NCBI GenBank assembly: GCA_963556495.2
Contig: OY747704.1
Location: forward strand, 8,177,001 to 8,241,000
Direction of reading: 5' to 3'
Origin: Valencia hispanica
Taxonomy: Eukaryota > Chordata > Actinopteri > Cyprinodontiformes > Valenciidae
DNA length: 64,000 nt
In this document: piece by piece, positions 20,360-37,679 of the stretch
Layout of the letters: every line of letters starts with the position of its first letter
How positions within the stretch are numbered: position 1 is the first letter of the stretch
The notes under the pieces: model-generated
What the model was told of the DNA's origin: nothing
The model's input: the letters and a program-made list of their open reading frames with translations, nothing else
The model's database searches: none
Translations under genes and position numbers: made by a program

Positions 20360-21251
20360 TTATAGAGATCCCTAAACGTTGGTAACTGACGACATGTGGA
20401 GGACAAGGAGTCCGTTCTCGCATTTTTGAAAAGCATATAAAAAGTGCCACAATCCATGCAAAGTGGATATATTTGTACGTTTGTAAGCATTTAATTTATT
20501 TTACTGAAACTTCAAAAGATCTAATCCCAGGTATCTCAGTGATTTCACCATCTGGTTTGGATTTTCAGGCCCTTACATTTTTGTTTATTTTATTTAACAG
20601 CAATAATAATATTATTTAAAGAAGGAAATAAACGCAGTGAGCAGTGTTTTGAGATCACATGAAGAAAAATATGATTTTTTTCGATTACCTTTTTCCTTCA
20701 ATGGAAATCAGCGTCACTGACGTCATCTTATGCGACCACTTCACCCGGGTGAGGACAGACTTGAATTTGTTGATATTTTTTGCTGTAAAAAAAAAACCAA
20801 AAAACAACGAGAGAATTGCTTAAAAAGTCAGGACTGGTAGTTGTAGTGGTTATTGGTAGCAAGTCCATGCAATATCGAATCATTTAAGACACTCAAATGT
20901 ATCTTTATCCTATTTTGGCGCATTAAATGCGCGGTAAGCTAGTTAAAGTATTTAGCTATTCGGGTTATAATTTGGCTGTTCTTATGGTATATATTGATCC
21001 ATGCTACGGTCACAGAGACGTGTATGATCATGTTTGTTGAGACTTTGTACATTCTGTGTCCCTATACTGGGCTTATTATGCCTAAAATCAACCTAGATTT
21101 CTGTGATGAGTTCAGTCTGGGAGCCCCGATCACAGGTAGCTCATTGATCTGCATTGTCATCAGTTTGCCAACTGAATCTCTCGATGTATTCACATTACTC
21201 TGAATTAAATGTATACTTGTTTTTTTATCTACCGTACAAGCTGTTGCATTG
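20360..21251. other. no recognisable gene
   Basis: AT-rich with a few CpGs near 20700-20760. No exon or repeat boundary is recognised. Confidence 0.35.
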
Positions 21252-23774
21252 ACAGTGGTCCCTCATTTATTTTTGGGTTATGTTCTAAAAATAACCCCCG
21301 ACCATTAACATGTGTTTTGGACCCGATTCCCACTTCCTTTTTTAAGCAATTTTATGAATCTTTTAGAGATGAGATTTTAACCATGATGAACTGCTCCCTT
21401 CAGACGGGGGTCTTTCCTGCCTCCTTTAAAGGGGCAGTAGTGAGGCCCCTGTTGAAGAAGAGCATATTTAGATTTTAATGAGTTTAACAATTTTAGACCA
21501 GTATCTAACTTACCTTTTATAAGCAAAATTTTAGAAAAAATGGTTTTAATTCAACCTAATGATTTTATTAATGAGCACAATGTCCTGTAGAAATCAAACT
21601 ATGATGCACAGAGGGTGACAGTGTTGGTTCTGCTGGATCTAAGCGCTGCCTTTGATGCAGTAGACCACACCATTCTTTTAACCCGTTTAAAACAGATTGG
21701 CCTCTGGTGCTGTTCACAAATGGTTCACATCCTATCTCACAGACACGACTTTTATGGTAAGTTTAGATACCTGCTCCACTAGGGTCCATAGGATTACATG
21801 TGGTGTGCCCCAGGGTTCGATTTTAGGCCCAGTGCTTTTTAACCTGCTCCCTCTTGGCAGCGTCATCAGAAGACATGGAGTCAACTTTCACAGTTATGCT
21901 GATGATACAAAGCTGTACATCTCCATGTCTCCCAATGACACACGCCCAGTGGATGCACTTTTTAATTGCATTTTAGACATTAAATCCTGGATGGCAGAAA
22001 ACTTTCTCCAGCTCAACCAGGGCAAAACTGAAGTTTTAGTCATCGGTCCTGAGGCTCAGAGAGAGAAACTTTTACCAAAACTACAACCACTGTCTTTTAA
22101 TCCCTCTTTACAAGTGAAGAACCTGGACGTGATTTTTGACTCTGAGCTGACTTTTATTCCTCACTTAAAAAATATTACTAAAATAGGTTTTTATCAACTA
22201 AAGAACATCGCCAGAGTCCGCCCCATTCTCTCTCGGGCCAACACGGAGACACTGATGCATGCTTTTATCTCCAGTAGAATTGATTACTCCAATACCCTGC
22301 TTTCTGGTCATCCCAAAAAGAGTATATTAGGTTTACAACTACTACAAAATTCAGCAGCCCGTGTCCTGACGAAGACCAGGAGGCGGGAGCACATTACACC
22401 GGTCCTATAATCACTGCATTGGCTCCCCGTACGTTTTAGGATCAATTTTAAGGTTCTTTTAATGGTTTTAAGCGTCTTAATGGTCTTGGGCCTTCTTATC
22501 TCTCTGAACTCCTTTTACCATATAAACCTTGGCGGTCTCTGCGCTCCTCTGGCAGCCGTCTCCTTGTCACCCCAAAAGTCAGGACACACATGCATGGCGA
22601 GGCGTCTTTCCAGTTTTATGGCCCTCACCTCTGGAACAGGCTGCCAGAGGACCTCAGGGCCGCAGAAAACGTTCATGTTTTTAAGAGCAGGCTCAAGACT
22701 CACCTTTTTAGCCTAGCTTTTAATGATTATTATTTATTACTGTTTGTTTAATTGCTCTGGATGTTTTATATGATTATATTTTTTATCAGTTTTACTATTT
22801 AATCTTAGCACATTAATTTACTGTTTATTTTTATACTTTAATTTATCTTAATCCCCGTTCCAGTGTTTCCTCTGTGGGAGCCCTATGCCCCGGGAGCGGT
22901 GGTCGGCTGTAGCTGCCTGGGTGCTCTCCAGGTGGAGGTGGGGGTCTTGGCCTTGCCTCCACTGGGTGCCCTGTGTCGGTGCCTCAGCTGCTGCTGTTAA
23001 TCTACCGCTGCTGGTGCAGATGGCTCCTCTGACGGCGTTTCCTTGCATGGTTCATCTACACTCGGCCCATTGTCCTTTTTTACTTTATCTTTTAACTGTG
23101 TGTGTGCATGGGAGACGGGTTAGGGGGAGGGGGTATAACTGTGAACATGCTTTTAAATCTGTGGGGGAGGGAAGGGAAGGTGGTTTTATGTTGGGTCATT
23201 TTAATCTGTAAAGCACTTTGTGATGCAACTTCTTGTATGAAAAGCGCTTTATAAATAAAGTTTGATTTGATTTGATTACCCCCGACAGGCGAATCCGTGA
23301 AGTTGTCATCTTTATTTTTTTAATTTTTAATTTATGTTTTAAGGCTGTAAATCCCCTCGCCACATCTTTTATACACATGTCTCAGACATTCGTTAACATT
23401 TACTCACAGTTCTCACCAGTTTTAATACTTTCAAAGTTCAAACCTTCTAGATTTTAAAACAAAAGTATTATGATTGGCCGCGGTTTTTTCGTCTGCGCGC
23501 CGCTCTGGTTTGTCTTTTTCCACTGAAGCTCTCGGTACAGATGTCTCTTTCTAAGTGAGGAACATAGCTGTGGGAAGTTGTTTGTGCTATTTTTTCTTCT
23601 GGACGAGAAGATTCTCATAACCAGACATGATAAATTTGGCAAGTGCATGAGACACGACATGAGGAGACTGTCAACTGTCTTAAGTCGTTAAAGACGCTGA
23701 ACGCAATTCCCGTTAGTACGCTGTAAAGAAAGCATGAACGGTGAACCTCTGCGTTATAGCAAGGGACCACTGTA
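21252..23774. mobile_element. terminal-inverted-repeat DNA element split by an L2 LINE
   Basis: The left end ACAGTGGTCCCTCATTTAT and the right end (…TAGCAAGGGACCACTGT) are inverted copies, as in a common fish Tc1/mariner-type MITE. The outer parts are 21252-21302 and 23278-23774. The interior holds an L2 flanked by a duplication of element sequence, so the LINE is the younger insertion. Confidence 0.75.
21303..23277 (+). mobile_element. L2-clade LINE with 9-bp target duplication
   Basis: The target duplication ACCCCCGAC lies at 21294-21302 and 23278-23286. The plus strand shows RT domain pieces: VLDPIPTSFF, FRPVSNLPFISKILEKMV, LLDLSAAFDAVDHTILL, then GVPQGSILGPVLF and YADDTKLY, which includes the catalytic Asp pair. 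A thumb region follows with DYSNTLLSG, then WLP-type C-terminal coding. The 3' UTR ends in tandem TTTGA units, typical of L2. Frameshifts near 21470 and 21690, plus stops, inactivate it. A second copy of its 3' end lies at 35955-36562. Confidence 0.9.
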
Positions 23775-24331
23775 AAGGCAAGTAAGAGTTGTACCAGGAG
23801 AGCCAGAATCCTCTCTATCTGTCCATATTGTCTATTATTGTGGGACAGACAGATTATGTTGTGTTTTGGTTGTTTCTGTCCTGACACATAAAGTGATCTT
23901 GAATACTCAACAAACACTTTTTTTTTCTCAACAGATCCCTCATTTAGAGTGCATCACCATTGAGTTTTTCTTCATAAATATCTCCAAAAGGCACTTTTAA
24001 GAGCCATGTTCGTCTGTCATATTTGTTATTCAGCTGTCTCCTCTGTTGCTGTTTGCCTTGTACTGTTTTGATCCTTCTCTTCTCTTCATTTGTGTTGTGT
24101 TCTGTTTTGTTAATGAATCAATTATCTGTTTCTTGTGTCCTTTATTTGTCTCACTAGTCCACTCAGTGTCTCTACCTCTTTATTATCAGGTTGTGCATAG
24201 GTTTTTCTTTTTAATTGTGTTATTTAATCTCTTTTCTATGTTGTTAGTGTGTTAAAAAAATTGTTTTTTGTCCATCAGCTATCTTTTTTTTGTGTGTGTT
24301 TTTTTACACTTTCCTGTTTACTTGTTTAAAC
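23775..24331. other. no recognisable gene
   Basis: T-rich sequence upstream of the unassigned gene that starts at 24332. It may hold its promoter or 5' UTR. Confidence 0.35.
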
Positions 24332-29346
<5,015 letters not shown>

Positions 29347-29392
29347 AATTGATTGTCACTCAGTGTTGCTTCCTAAGTGGCCGGTTTGATTC

Positions 29393-30149
29393 CAAAGGCA
29401 AGGCAATTTTATTTGTATAGCACACTTTCGACACAAGGTAATTCAAGGTGCTTTACATGATTAGAGACAAAGAAACAAAAATGCAGCATTTAAAAGCATG
29501 GAAGAAAAGAATAAAAAGGAATAACAGTGATTAAAAAGAATAATTTAAAAGCATGGAGTACAAACATTAAGAAAATAATAAAACGCAATAACAGTAATTA
29601 CAAAGTATAGAAAGCAAAATAATATCAGTTACTGATAGGCAAGTCTAAATAGATATGTTTTTTTAATAGATTTAAAAGAGTTCAGTGTCTCTGCAGTTTT
29701 GCATTCATTCGGCAGTTTGTTCCAGATTAGAGGAGCATAGAAACTGAAAGCTTCTTCCCCATGTCTGGTTTTGGTTCTAGGGATGATCAGTGGACTAGAG
29801 CTAGGGGACCTGAGTGGTCTGGATGGTTTGTACAGTGATAGCAAATCTCTAATGTACTTTGGTGCTAAGCCATTCAATGATTTATAAACTAGTAAAAGTA
29901 TTTAGAAGTCTATTCTCTGAGCTACAGGGAGCCAGTGTAAGGACTTTAGAACTGGGGTGATGTGCTCTACTTTCCTGGTTCTAGTGAGGAACACGAGCAG
30001 CAGCGTTCTGGATCAGCTGCAGATTGTCTGATTGACTTTTTAGGCAGACCTGTGAAGACGCTGTTGCAGTAATCAAGGCGGCTAGAGATAAATGCATAGT
30101 TGAGTTTTTCTAGGTCTCCTTGCGTTATCAGTCCTTTAATCCTAGAAAT
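29393..30149 (-). mobile_element. L2-like LINE 3' fragment
   Basis: The minus strand reads MNGLAPKYIRDLLSLYKPSR, then PRTKTRHGEEAFSFYAPLIWNKLP and SFKSIKKTYLFRLA, a standard L2/CR1-type ORF2 C-terminus. The 3' end has the CTTGAATTACCTTG...AAATTGCC pattern shared with 45166-45584. Confidence 0.85.
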
Positions 30150-30190
30150 GAAAAAAAGAATTGTGATTGACTTGAAGTTACATTGTGTTC

Positions 30191-31689
30191 CATTTTTTTA
30201 GCTGTGTATAATTTAGAACAAATTGTTTTTTTATTTTTATTTTTTTCTTTCAACATCAGCACTTTATGAAGTGTATGGTCAAGGAATCCTTCTGTCTAGT
30301 TGTAAATACATGTTACAAGGCATGAAGTTCAGTATAGGATTCAGTTTTAATAGTAAGTCAGTAGCATATTTTATATTTTGAACTGAGGTTAAAAAATTAG
30401 TAAGTAATACACAGTGGTGTTTGAAAAACACATTTTAACGCCTCTAAAAAAAGGGGACTGAAAGACCTCAGATAAATTTATTTTGGTCTGCGAATTGTAT
30501 TTAACTGGTAATCTCAGAAGAGTTTAGAAATAGTTTTAGATTTTAGAAAGACAAATTAGTCATCAGAACTGCCTTTACTTTTGTTATGAAATAAAACAAA
30601 ATCACATTTTAAGAAATTTTGTTTTTAATTACAAGTGTTGTCCCATATTAATGTAATTTGAGCTGTGGTGAAGCAGATCAGAAAAATATGTGTTTGTGAG
30701 ATGTTTTAGTACATTTAGTAAATGTGTCTATTATATTCCACGGCGAGGATCAAGCATGAAGTGCAGAAATAAATCCACAACCAGAGTTAAATTTTTGTAA
30801 TCTTTTCTAGTGGAAAAACCTGGGACGATATGTGGGAACCTGAAATTAACTTTTCACACCACCTTGCCATGCCTGGAATTCTACAACCTTCAGCCAGAGA
30901 GGATGCTCTTTAACAATTGTAGCTGATTTTGTTGTTAGCAAAAGTGAACCTTCAACTCTGTTTTTAGCCCTGTGCTGTCTAAACATTTAGTCCTAAATGT
31001 TGATAACGCACACTGTTCATTGAAATAAATACCTCATGTTGGTAATAAAGCACTTATGTAACCCTATGTTGAGCCTTTTACCGTTTTATAACAAGCTTCA
31101 CATATCAGCATTATAGCACCCACTGCAAGGCATACCTTTAATTCTAAAAATGTTGTTGCATCTTATTTGCGGGGATTTGAAATAGACTCCAGCCATCCAT
31201 GGTACGGCAGATCAACTGAAAGAACATGACATTATAGCAACACATTACAGCCAAATATTGTCCTAAATTTAAATATCCCCACTTCTCATTTAAGTCCCAG
31301 TCACTTGTTAATTTGGTATATGTTCAACAAAGACTTTGAAATGGTTATTTCAGTTAATATTAGCTGTTCTTTATCATTCCTAGTAATGGTGAGTCAATTT
31401 ATTACCATGTTCTATGTAGAGAAGTAATTTCCTACCTTATAAATTCATCAATAAGTGAGATGAAACAATTTTCTAAAATTATTTCTATAAAACAGCTCGT
31501 TTACACAAAACCAGACCCTGGCCTTGGCAGATTGTTCTCTGACCTGCAGGTAGGCAATAATTGAACATCTTTGGTAACAGAGAGATCTCAAACCATAATA
31601 CATCATATAAGTAGATATAGTTATAAAAGTTGAATTTATTGACAGTGATGAGTCTGAAAAGGATTACCACACAATTTCAAAGGAACTGG
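30191..31689. other. no recognisable gene
   Basis: About 1.5 kb of AT-rich DNA. No exon, terminal repeat or family signature was found by eye. Confidence 0.4.
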
Positions 31690-32770
31690 GACTCCAGACA
31701 ACCTGTACTGGTAGTTGGAGGTCCTCAGATTGACAAGTAATGGTGAGAGTACAGTCTCAAACTGGTCTGTTTGTCAGGTAGCCATTAATCTAGGTGATTG
31801 GTGATGGCTCTACCTGTGTCTTCAGGAGTTTCTGACAAAGTAGATCAGGCTGAATTGTGTTAAAATCATCTGGAGAATTCAAAGAATATGGTCCTCACAG
31901 TGTTGCCTGCTTGGTCCAGATTACTTTGTGTTGGAGATGCCGGTTGAGACCGGCATCTCAAACTCCACAACGATAAGCAAACTGAAGTGGAACCAGATAT
32001 ATTCTAGTTGTCTTACTCTGGTGGGGCAACAGGAGTCTCTCCAGGACCTTCATAACATGGGATGTCAGGGCAACAGGTCTTTTAATAATAAAACTCTAAG
32101 CTTAGCGCCAGGCTCAGGGCTAGCAAGGGTTCTGGATCTGGAGAACAATCCTTGTATATGTTCTGTTAGCGTAGGGCAGGCGCTGACATCCACTAATGGA
32201 GCGAGAAAAGAATAAATCTATAGTCATTGATGACTGATGGTGATTTATTGGGATGCACTGATACTGGTATCGGGGCCGATATCATCCTAATGTACTCGCA
32301 TCAGTATCGATTAGTTAACTGATACCATGAACCAGTTCTAGAATCGTAAAAAATGCAATAACTTCACAGAAATTCTATATTTTTTACTTGATATTTTAGT
32401 TATGTTCATTTTTATTAATATTTTATGTTTTATCTAATTCACCATTGTTGTAACAAGCACAGAAGAAAATAAAACATGTTTTCCAATTCATTGCATTTTT
32501 GGTGTGCTAAAAGTATCGGCATTGGTACTTTGTATCAGCAAGTACTCAGATCCATAATCTTTATCATGTCGGTTTGAGAAAAAATGGTATCAATGCATCA
32601 ATAGTGAGTTTTGTTTGGAACTGAAAAAAGGCAGGATGTCTTCCACAACACTGGGACCTTCTACTGAGTTAGGCTAAGGTTGAAGAGGTGCTGCATAATC
32701 CCACAGAGCTGCTCTGCACAGGCCTTCAGGACTCTGGGGCTGACACCATCTGGACCTGCAGCCTTGTTTT
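31690..32770 (-). mobile_element. Rex1/CR1-like LINE reverse transcriptase remnant
   Basis: On the minus strand, 32770 downward reads KAAGPDGVSPRVLKACAEQL and CGIMQHLFNLSLT, an RT fingers motif. After an interruption by a MITE, about 32070 downward reads RPVALTSHVMKVLERLLLPH, then VPLQFAYR and FNTIQPDLL, which are RT palm motifs. Stops and frame changes are frequent. A perfect hairpin lies at 31934-31959. Confidence 0.75.
32247..32605. repeat. hAT-type MITE nested in the LINE remnant
   Basis: Starts GATGCACTGATACTGGTATC and ends near TATCAATGCATCAATAG. Internal AGTATCG/CGATACT motifs are typical of this fish MITE group. It splits the LINE RT between its fingers and palm motifs. Confidence 0.6.
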
Positions 32771-32795
32771 TAATTAAACAACACGCAACACGAAT

Positions 32796-32823
32796 TGCGG
32801 CGCAATTCCGGAATTGCGCCGCA
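32796..32823. repeat. 28-bp perfect CpG-rich palindrome
   Basis: The left arm TGCGGCGCAATTCC is followed directly by its reverse complement GGAATTGCGCCGCA, with no spacer. A further half-unit TTCCGGAATTGCGCCGC follows at 32824-32840. It contrasts strongly with the AT-rich surroundings and does not belong to the neighbouring LINE reading frames. Confidence 0.85.
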
Positions 32824-33099
32824 TTCCGGAATTGCGCCGCTCAAGGTGGCAGCATGTTGGAGTAGCTCTTTACTTTGGTTCATATTTTTTTCTTTTTTTA
32901 AAACTTAAATTCTTCCATTTCTGGTAGAAACATTGTTTTTGTGGACAACTGTTCTCTCTGGTTTTGAATGCTGTGCAGCTGGAAGGATTTTTGCTGATAC
33001 TTTTTATTCTTGGACATTTGTTATGATGCATAACCATGGCAACAAGGTGGTTTACAACTGGCAGCCGCTGATTAACATCACAAAAGCTCAAATAATACC

Positions 33100-33355
33100 T
33101 CAACTACAGCCACAAAACCCTGATGAGTTGAAAAGAAGACGCCATAGATCCAGAGCATCCTCTACATCAGACTGTCATACAACTACAGAGCGTCTTCAGT
33201 CAGAGGCTTCTTCAGATCTGCAGAGCGCTACAGGAGATCATCCCTACCCACAGCCATCAGCATCTACAACAAATCTTTGAAGGAACTTGCAAAATGAGTT
33301 ACAACAACATTTAATTTCCCTTTGGGATTAATAAAGTAATTTTGAATTTAATTGA
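33100..33355 (+). mobile_element. Rex1-like LINE 3' end
   Basis: The plus strand CHTTTERLQSEASS matches the Rex1-like copy at 58815-59255. The fragment ends in the same CCCTTTGGGATTAATAAAG and GAATT-rich tail. Confidence 0.75.
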
Positions 33356-33559
33356 ATTGTTCCGGTTCAGTTTCTCCTGCTGCCTCTTCACCTGACTTTT
33401 GGAGACAGAGAAGTGGGAGGGGGGGGGCAAAGGGAGCAGCAGGATCTGCTGACTTGGTTGAAGACAAAGTTTAGAAGCAGAAGAGTCCATGGTAAAGGAT
33501 AAAACATCTGAGGTGTGAAATGAAATGAAAATAATGAAAGCAATCGGGATCACCACACC

Positions 33560-34260
33560 CTGGAGAGGATTGTGAAACCAAAACATATTCAAAAATGTGG
33601 AGGAGATTCACAAAGAGTGGACTGCAGCTGGAATCAGTGCTTCAAGAATCACCACACACAGGAGTCTGCAAGACATGGGTTTCAGCTGTCGCATTCCTTG
33701 TGTCAAGCCATTTCTTGTGTCTTGAACAACACAGAGTCAGAAGCGTCTCGCCTGGGCTAAAGACAAAAACAACTGCACTGCTGCTGAGTGGTCAATGGAG
33801 CCGTCTGCCAGGAAGTTTTAGAGCACTTCATGCTTCCTGTTACTGACCAACTTTATGGAGATCCAGATTTAATTTTCCAACAGTATTTTGCACCTGCACA
33901 CACTGCTATTGCTACCAGTACCTGGTTTAAGGTCCATTGTATCCTTGTTATTGATTGGCCAGCTAACTCGTCTGACCTTAACCCCATAGAAAATCTATGA
34001 TGCTTTTTGAAGAAGATGCAATCCATCAGACCCAACCATTCAGAAGAGCTGAAGGCCACCATCAGAGCAACATGGGCTCTCATAACACCTGAGCAGTGCC
34101 ACAGACTGATCGACTCCGAGCCACGCAGCAGTAATCCAGGCCAAAGGAGCCCCAACTAAATATTGAGAGCTTTACATGTTCATGTTCATACTTTTCAGTT
34201 GGCCAAAATTTCTACAAATTCTTCATTTCCCTCGATCTTAATTGATATTCTAATTTTCTG
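33560..34260 (+). mobile_element. Tc1-like transposase remnant
   Basis: Plus-strand coding pieces of a Tc1-like transposase end with APAHTAIATSTWFKVHCILV and IDWPANSSDLNPIENL. The catalytic Asp in the FQQD motif is Tyr (FQQYF), and a stop follows ENL. The N-terminal region is mostly lost and the central part is frameshifted. Confidence 0.8.
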
Positions 34261-34679
34261 ACTAGTACCTGAATTAGCGGATGGAAAAGAGAACATGAAG
34301 CCAGTTGTTGTGAGAGGACAGGACTGAATGGAGAGAGATGATTCGCTGTGGTGTTCCTTTCTCTCTTTTTAGCATGTTGTGGTTCCAAGCTTGAATCTTC
34401 CCTAAAAACCGTATTCTCTGCTCTGTCTGTTTTTGCTCAGTGCCTGGTGTACTTAGTTACCTTTTGCATTGGATTCCAACCTAACATTGACCTTGAGCAT
34501 GTTTTTCATATTGATATTTTTCATCATAGGCAGATAAGATACCCTCTGCAATACAAAGTATAACGAAAATCCTAAATCAAGATCTGGAACACTGAGTGCC
34601 AATTATTGCAGATGCCTGATATCAGTTCTTGGTAGAAAGGGTGACAAAGTATTTGATTTGGTCTAAATAGAATACATTA

Positions 34680-35095
34680 GAAATTCCATTTATTGTCCCA
34701 CACTGGGGAAATTCAGACATAACAGCAGCAAAGTGACAGACACAAAGATAGAAATATACACTTTAAAAAAGACATTGAAGAAAACTAATACAATTTATGA
34801 ATATTTACTAAATGTGCATATGGTTTTTTGCATGACACGCAACAACAGACTACTTGAATTGAATAAGTAAACATTAAACCACAGAGATGTGTAAATAACA
34901 GCATGGATGTGAAAACCTATTGATTTTCAGGGGAGCATAGATGCTTGCTCAGTCTAACGGCTGCTATAGCACTCCTCTATGCAGATGATGCAGCAGGGTC
35001 ATTGAAGCTCTCCAGTTCAGCAACAGCTTCATGCATGGGGTTGAAGACCACCAGCTCCTTGGTTTTCCCTGCATTGATCAGGAAATATCCAAGGG
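34680..35095 (-). mobile_element. LINE 3' fragment
   Basis: The minus strand reads INAGKTKELVVFNPMHEAVA, an RT palm-to-thumb motif. It ends with CCCCAGTGTGGGACAATAAA, a common fish LINE 3' end. Nothing is recognised in 34261-34679. Confidence 0.6.
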
Positions 35096-35439
35096 CTTAT
35101 TCACACATTACCAAGTGGATTTGGAAAGCTTGTTTTCCCCAGAGTAAAGGGCATAATCATTTGTAAATTGTTACCTGTTTAAACTCATGTCATGTTAATT
35201 TGATAGAGAAATTACTTTGTTCTGAAAGATTTAAGTGTCCCCAAAATCAAAAAAGCAGAATGAGTATGCAAGGAGGTGCTTAGATGATGAATGATGGTGG
35301 ATGGTATGTTATGGAGGAGCGAATACATATGCGCGCATTTCTAAAAGATAGCTAAATACATTTTCAGAAATGATTGTCATTTACCCCATGTCTACAGTGA
35401 AAACTAAGCAATAATACACAAAGAATCAGGAAAGTATTT

Positions 35440-36880
35440 TCAGTGCATCAATTTTTCCACATTATGTAATGTTAGCTTTATTCCAAAATGGATGAAATTC
35501 ATTGTCATTTATCGACATTGCAACCAAAACCCCAAAGTCAGTTTTTAAAATATACACATATATATTTACAGCCTTTGTCATGAAACACAAAATTGAGCTC
35601 AGGTGAATAATGTTTCCACAGAGCCTCTTTGAGATGTGCCTGCAGCCTAAATGGAGTCCATATGTCAATATTTCTGTTTATTGAATATGAGTTAAAAAGG
35701 TACACACCTTCCAGAAGTACAATATGTGCAGCAATCCATCAATCAGGCCTGTATGATAAAGTGGTCAGATGGAAGATGCTCCCTAGTAAGAGGCACATCA
35801 CAACCTGCCTGCAGTTTTCCAAAAGGAATCAAAAGACTCAGAACCATGAAAGAAACATAATTATCTGGTCTGATGACACAAAGATTGAACTTTTTGATGT
35901 GAATACCAGGTGTCAGGTTTGGAAAAAACTGAGCACTGCTCAACAGGCCAATAAGAGCAGGCTCAAGACTCACCTTTTTAGCTTAGCTTTTAACTGATTA
36001 TTATTTATCACTGTTTGTTTAATTGCTTTGGATGTTTTATATGATTATATTTTTATCAGTTTTACTATTTAATCTTAGCACATTAATTTACCGTTTCTTT
36101 TTATACTTTAATTTATCTTAATCCCCGTTCCAGTGTTTCCTCTGTGGGAGCCCTCTGCCCCGGGAGCGGTGGTCGGCTGTAGCTGCCTGGGTGCTCTCCG
36201 GGTGGAGCTTGGGTGGAGGTGGGGGTCTTGGCCTTGCCTCCACTGGGTGCCCTGTGTCAGTGCCTCGGCTGCTGCTGTTAATCTACTGCTGCCGGGGCAG
36301 ATGGCTCCTCTGATGGCGTTTCCTTGCATGGTTCATCTGCACTCGGCCCAATGTCCTTTTTTACCTTTTCTTTTAACTGTGTGTGTGCATGGGAGATGGG
36401 TTGGGGGGAGGGGGGTATAACTGTGACCATGCTTTTAAATCTGTGGGGGAGGGAAGGGAAGGTGGTTTTATGTGGGGTCATTTTAATCTGTAAAGCACTT
36501 TGTGATGCAACTTCTTGTATGAAAAGCGCTTCATAAATAAAGTTTGATTTGATTTGATTTGATATCATCCCTACAGTCAAGCATGGTGGTGGCAGCATCA
36601 AGCTGGGAGGATGTGGTATAGTAGCGAAACCTAGGACACTAGTCAGGACAGACGGAAAGACAAATGCAACAATGTACAAAGACATTCTTAATGAAACCCT
36701 GCTCCAGACTTCAGACATCTTTCAACAGGACAATGACCTGAAGCACATGGTTAAAACTACCCAAAGACAGTGTGACCAAGCCTGAGACACCACATTCAAA
36801 AAGACTCAGGGCTTTAATCGCCACCAAAGGTGCATCAACAAAATGTAGAGTAAAGGCTGTGAATGCTTATCTAAAAGTGA
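35440..36880 (+). mobile_element. Tc1-like transposon split by an L2 3' fragment
   Basis: The left part, 35440-35955, starts TTTTTCCACATTATGTAATG and encodes Tc1-like IIWSDDTKIELFDVN. The right part resumes at about 36563 with ATCATCCCTACAGTCAAGCATGGTGG and runs to CTGTGAATGCTTATCTAAA. The two parts join into one path when the L2 fragment is removed. It is decayed. Confidence 0.8.
35955..36562 (+). mobile_element. L2 3' end, second copy
   Basis: Very similar to 22685-23277 of the L2 at 21.3-23.3 kb, including AAGAGCAGGCTCAAGACTCA and the TTTGA-repeat tail. It contains no RT domain. Confidence 0.9.
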
Positions 36881-37679
36881 TGTTGCAGGATTTTTTATAA
36901 ATCTGGATACATCTCAAAGACTTAAGTTCGTTATAAATGCTGTACTTCATGAAAACGTCACATTTACAGCTGTTTTTAGAAATGCATTTTATTGTTCCAT
37001 GTTTTCAACAAAGATATGCATTGACAATTTCATAACATATCAAGTGAGAATTGTTCCATCGCTACACCCTTTTTATAAATTAAGAAAAACAAAATAGAAA
37101 AAAGACAAAGCAGTGCTGTATACTGTAAAAGCAACATCGAAGTTAAAACATTCCAAGGCAGAGATAAACTTGACTCATTGTGGTGGCATCCCCACTCTTT
37201 TAGCTGCCTTTGTAAGAAAAAGTACTTGTACTTTAGTGAAGGTATTAACATTGTGAATAACAGTTATCTACAAAATAATCAGAAAAATATACTGATACAG
37301 TAAATGTGCTTATACAAGTGAACAAAAAGTAATGACAATGACATGCAAAAGTAAACATAGCTTCCTTTGCTAAGAATTAAGAGTTCAAACCAATAAATCT
37401 TGAAGATGAGAATGATTTGAGATTGAAATACTGGAAATAACAAATACAACTTTAGAATTCCCCTTTGATTCTGAGGGGGAAAAAAATTAAATGACCGAGT
37501 AGGTCCAAGAACTATGAAATATGATTCAATATTTCCTACTAAGAAAGTGTCATGCATATTAGTCTACTTGATAATACAATGTCCATTTTCAAACGGGATT
37601 GGCCATTTGTCATAGTCATTAAATACAAATGCCAAAGCTGTCCACTTAACAAGTACCTGCATTGAGAGCTATGCAGATT
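36881..37679. other. no recognisable gene
   Basis: AT-rich with short chance frames only. Confidence 0.35.

Noticed and set aside
22462..23211. Plus- and minus-strand frames after the L2 RT domain, and the similar ones at 36108-36420
   Set aside because: They lie in the L2 3' region, appear in both copies and shift frame relative to the known ORF2 end.
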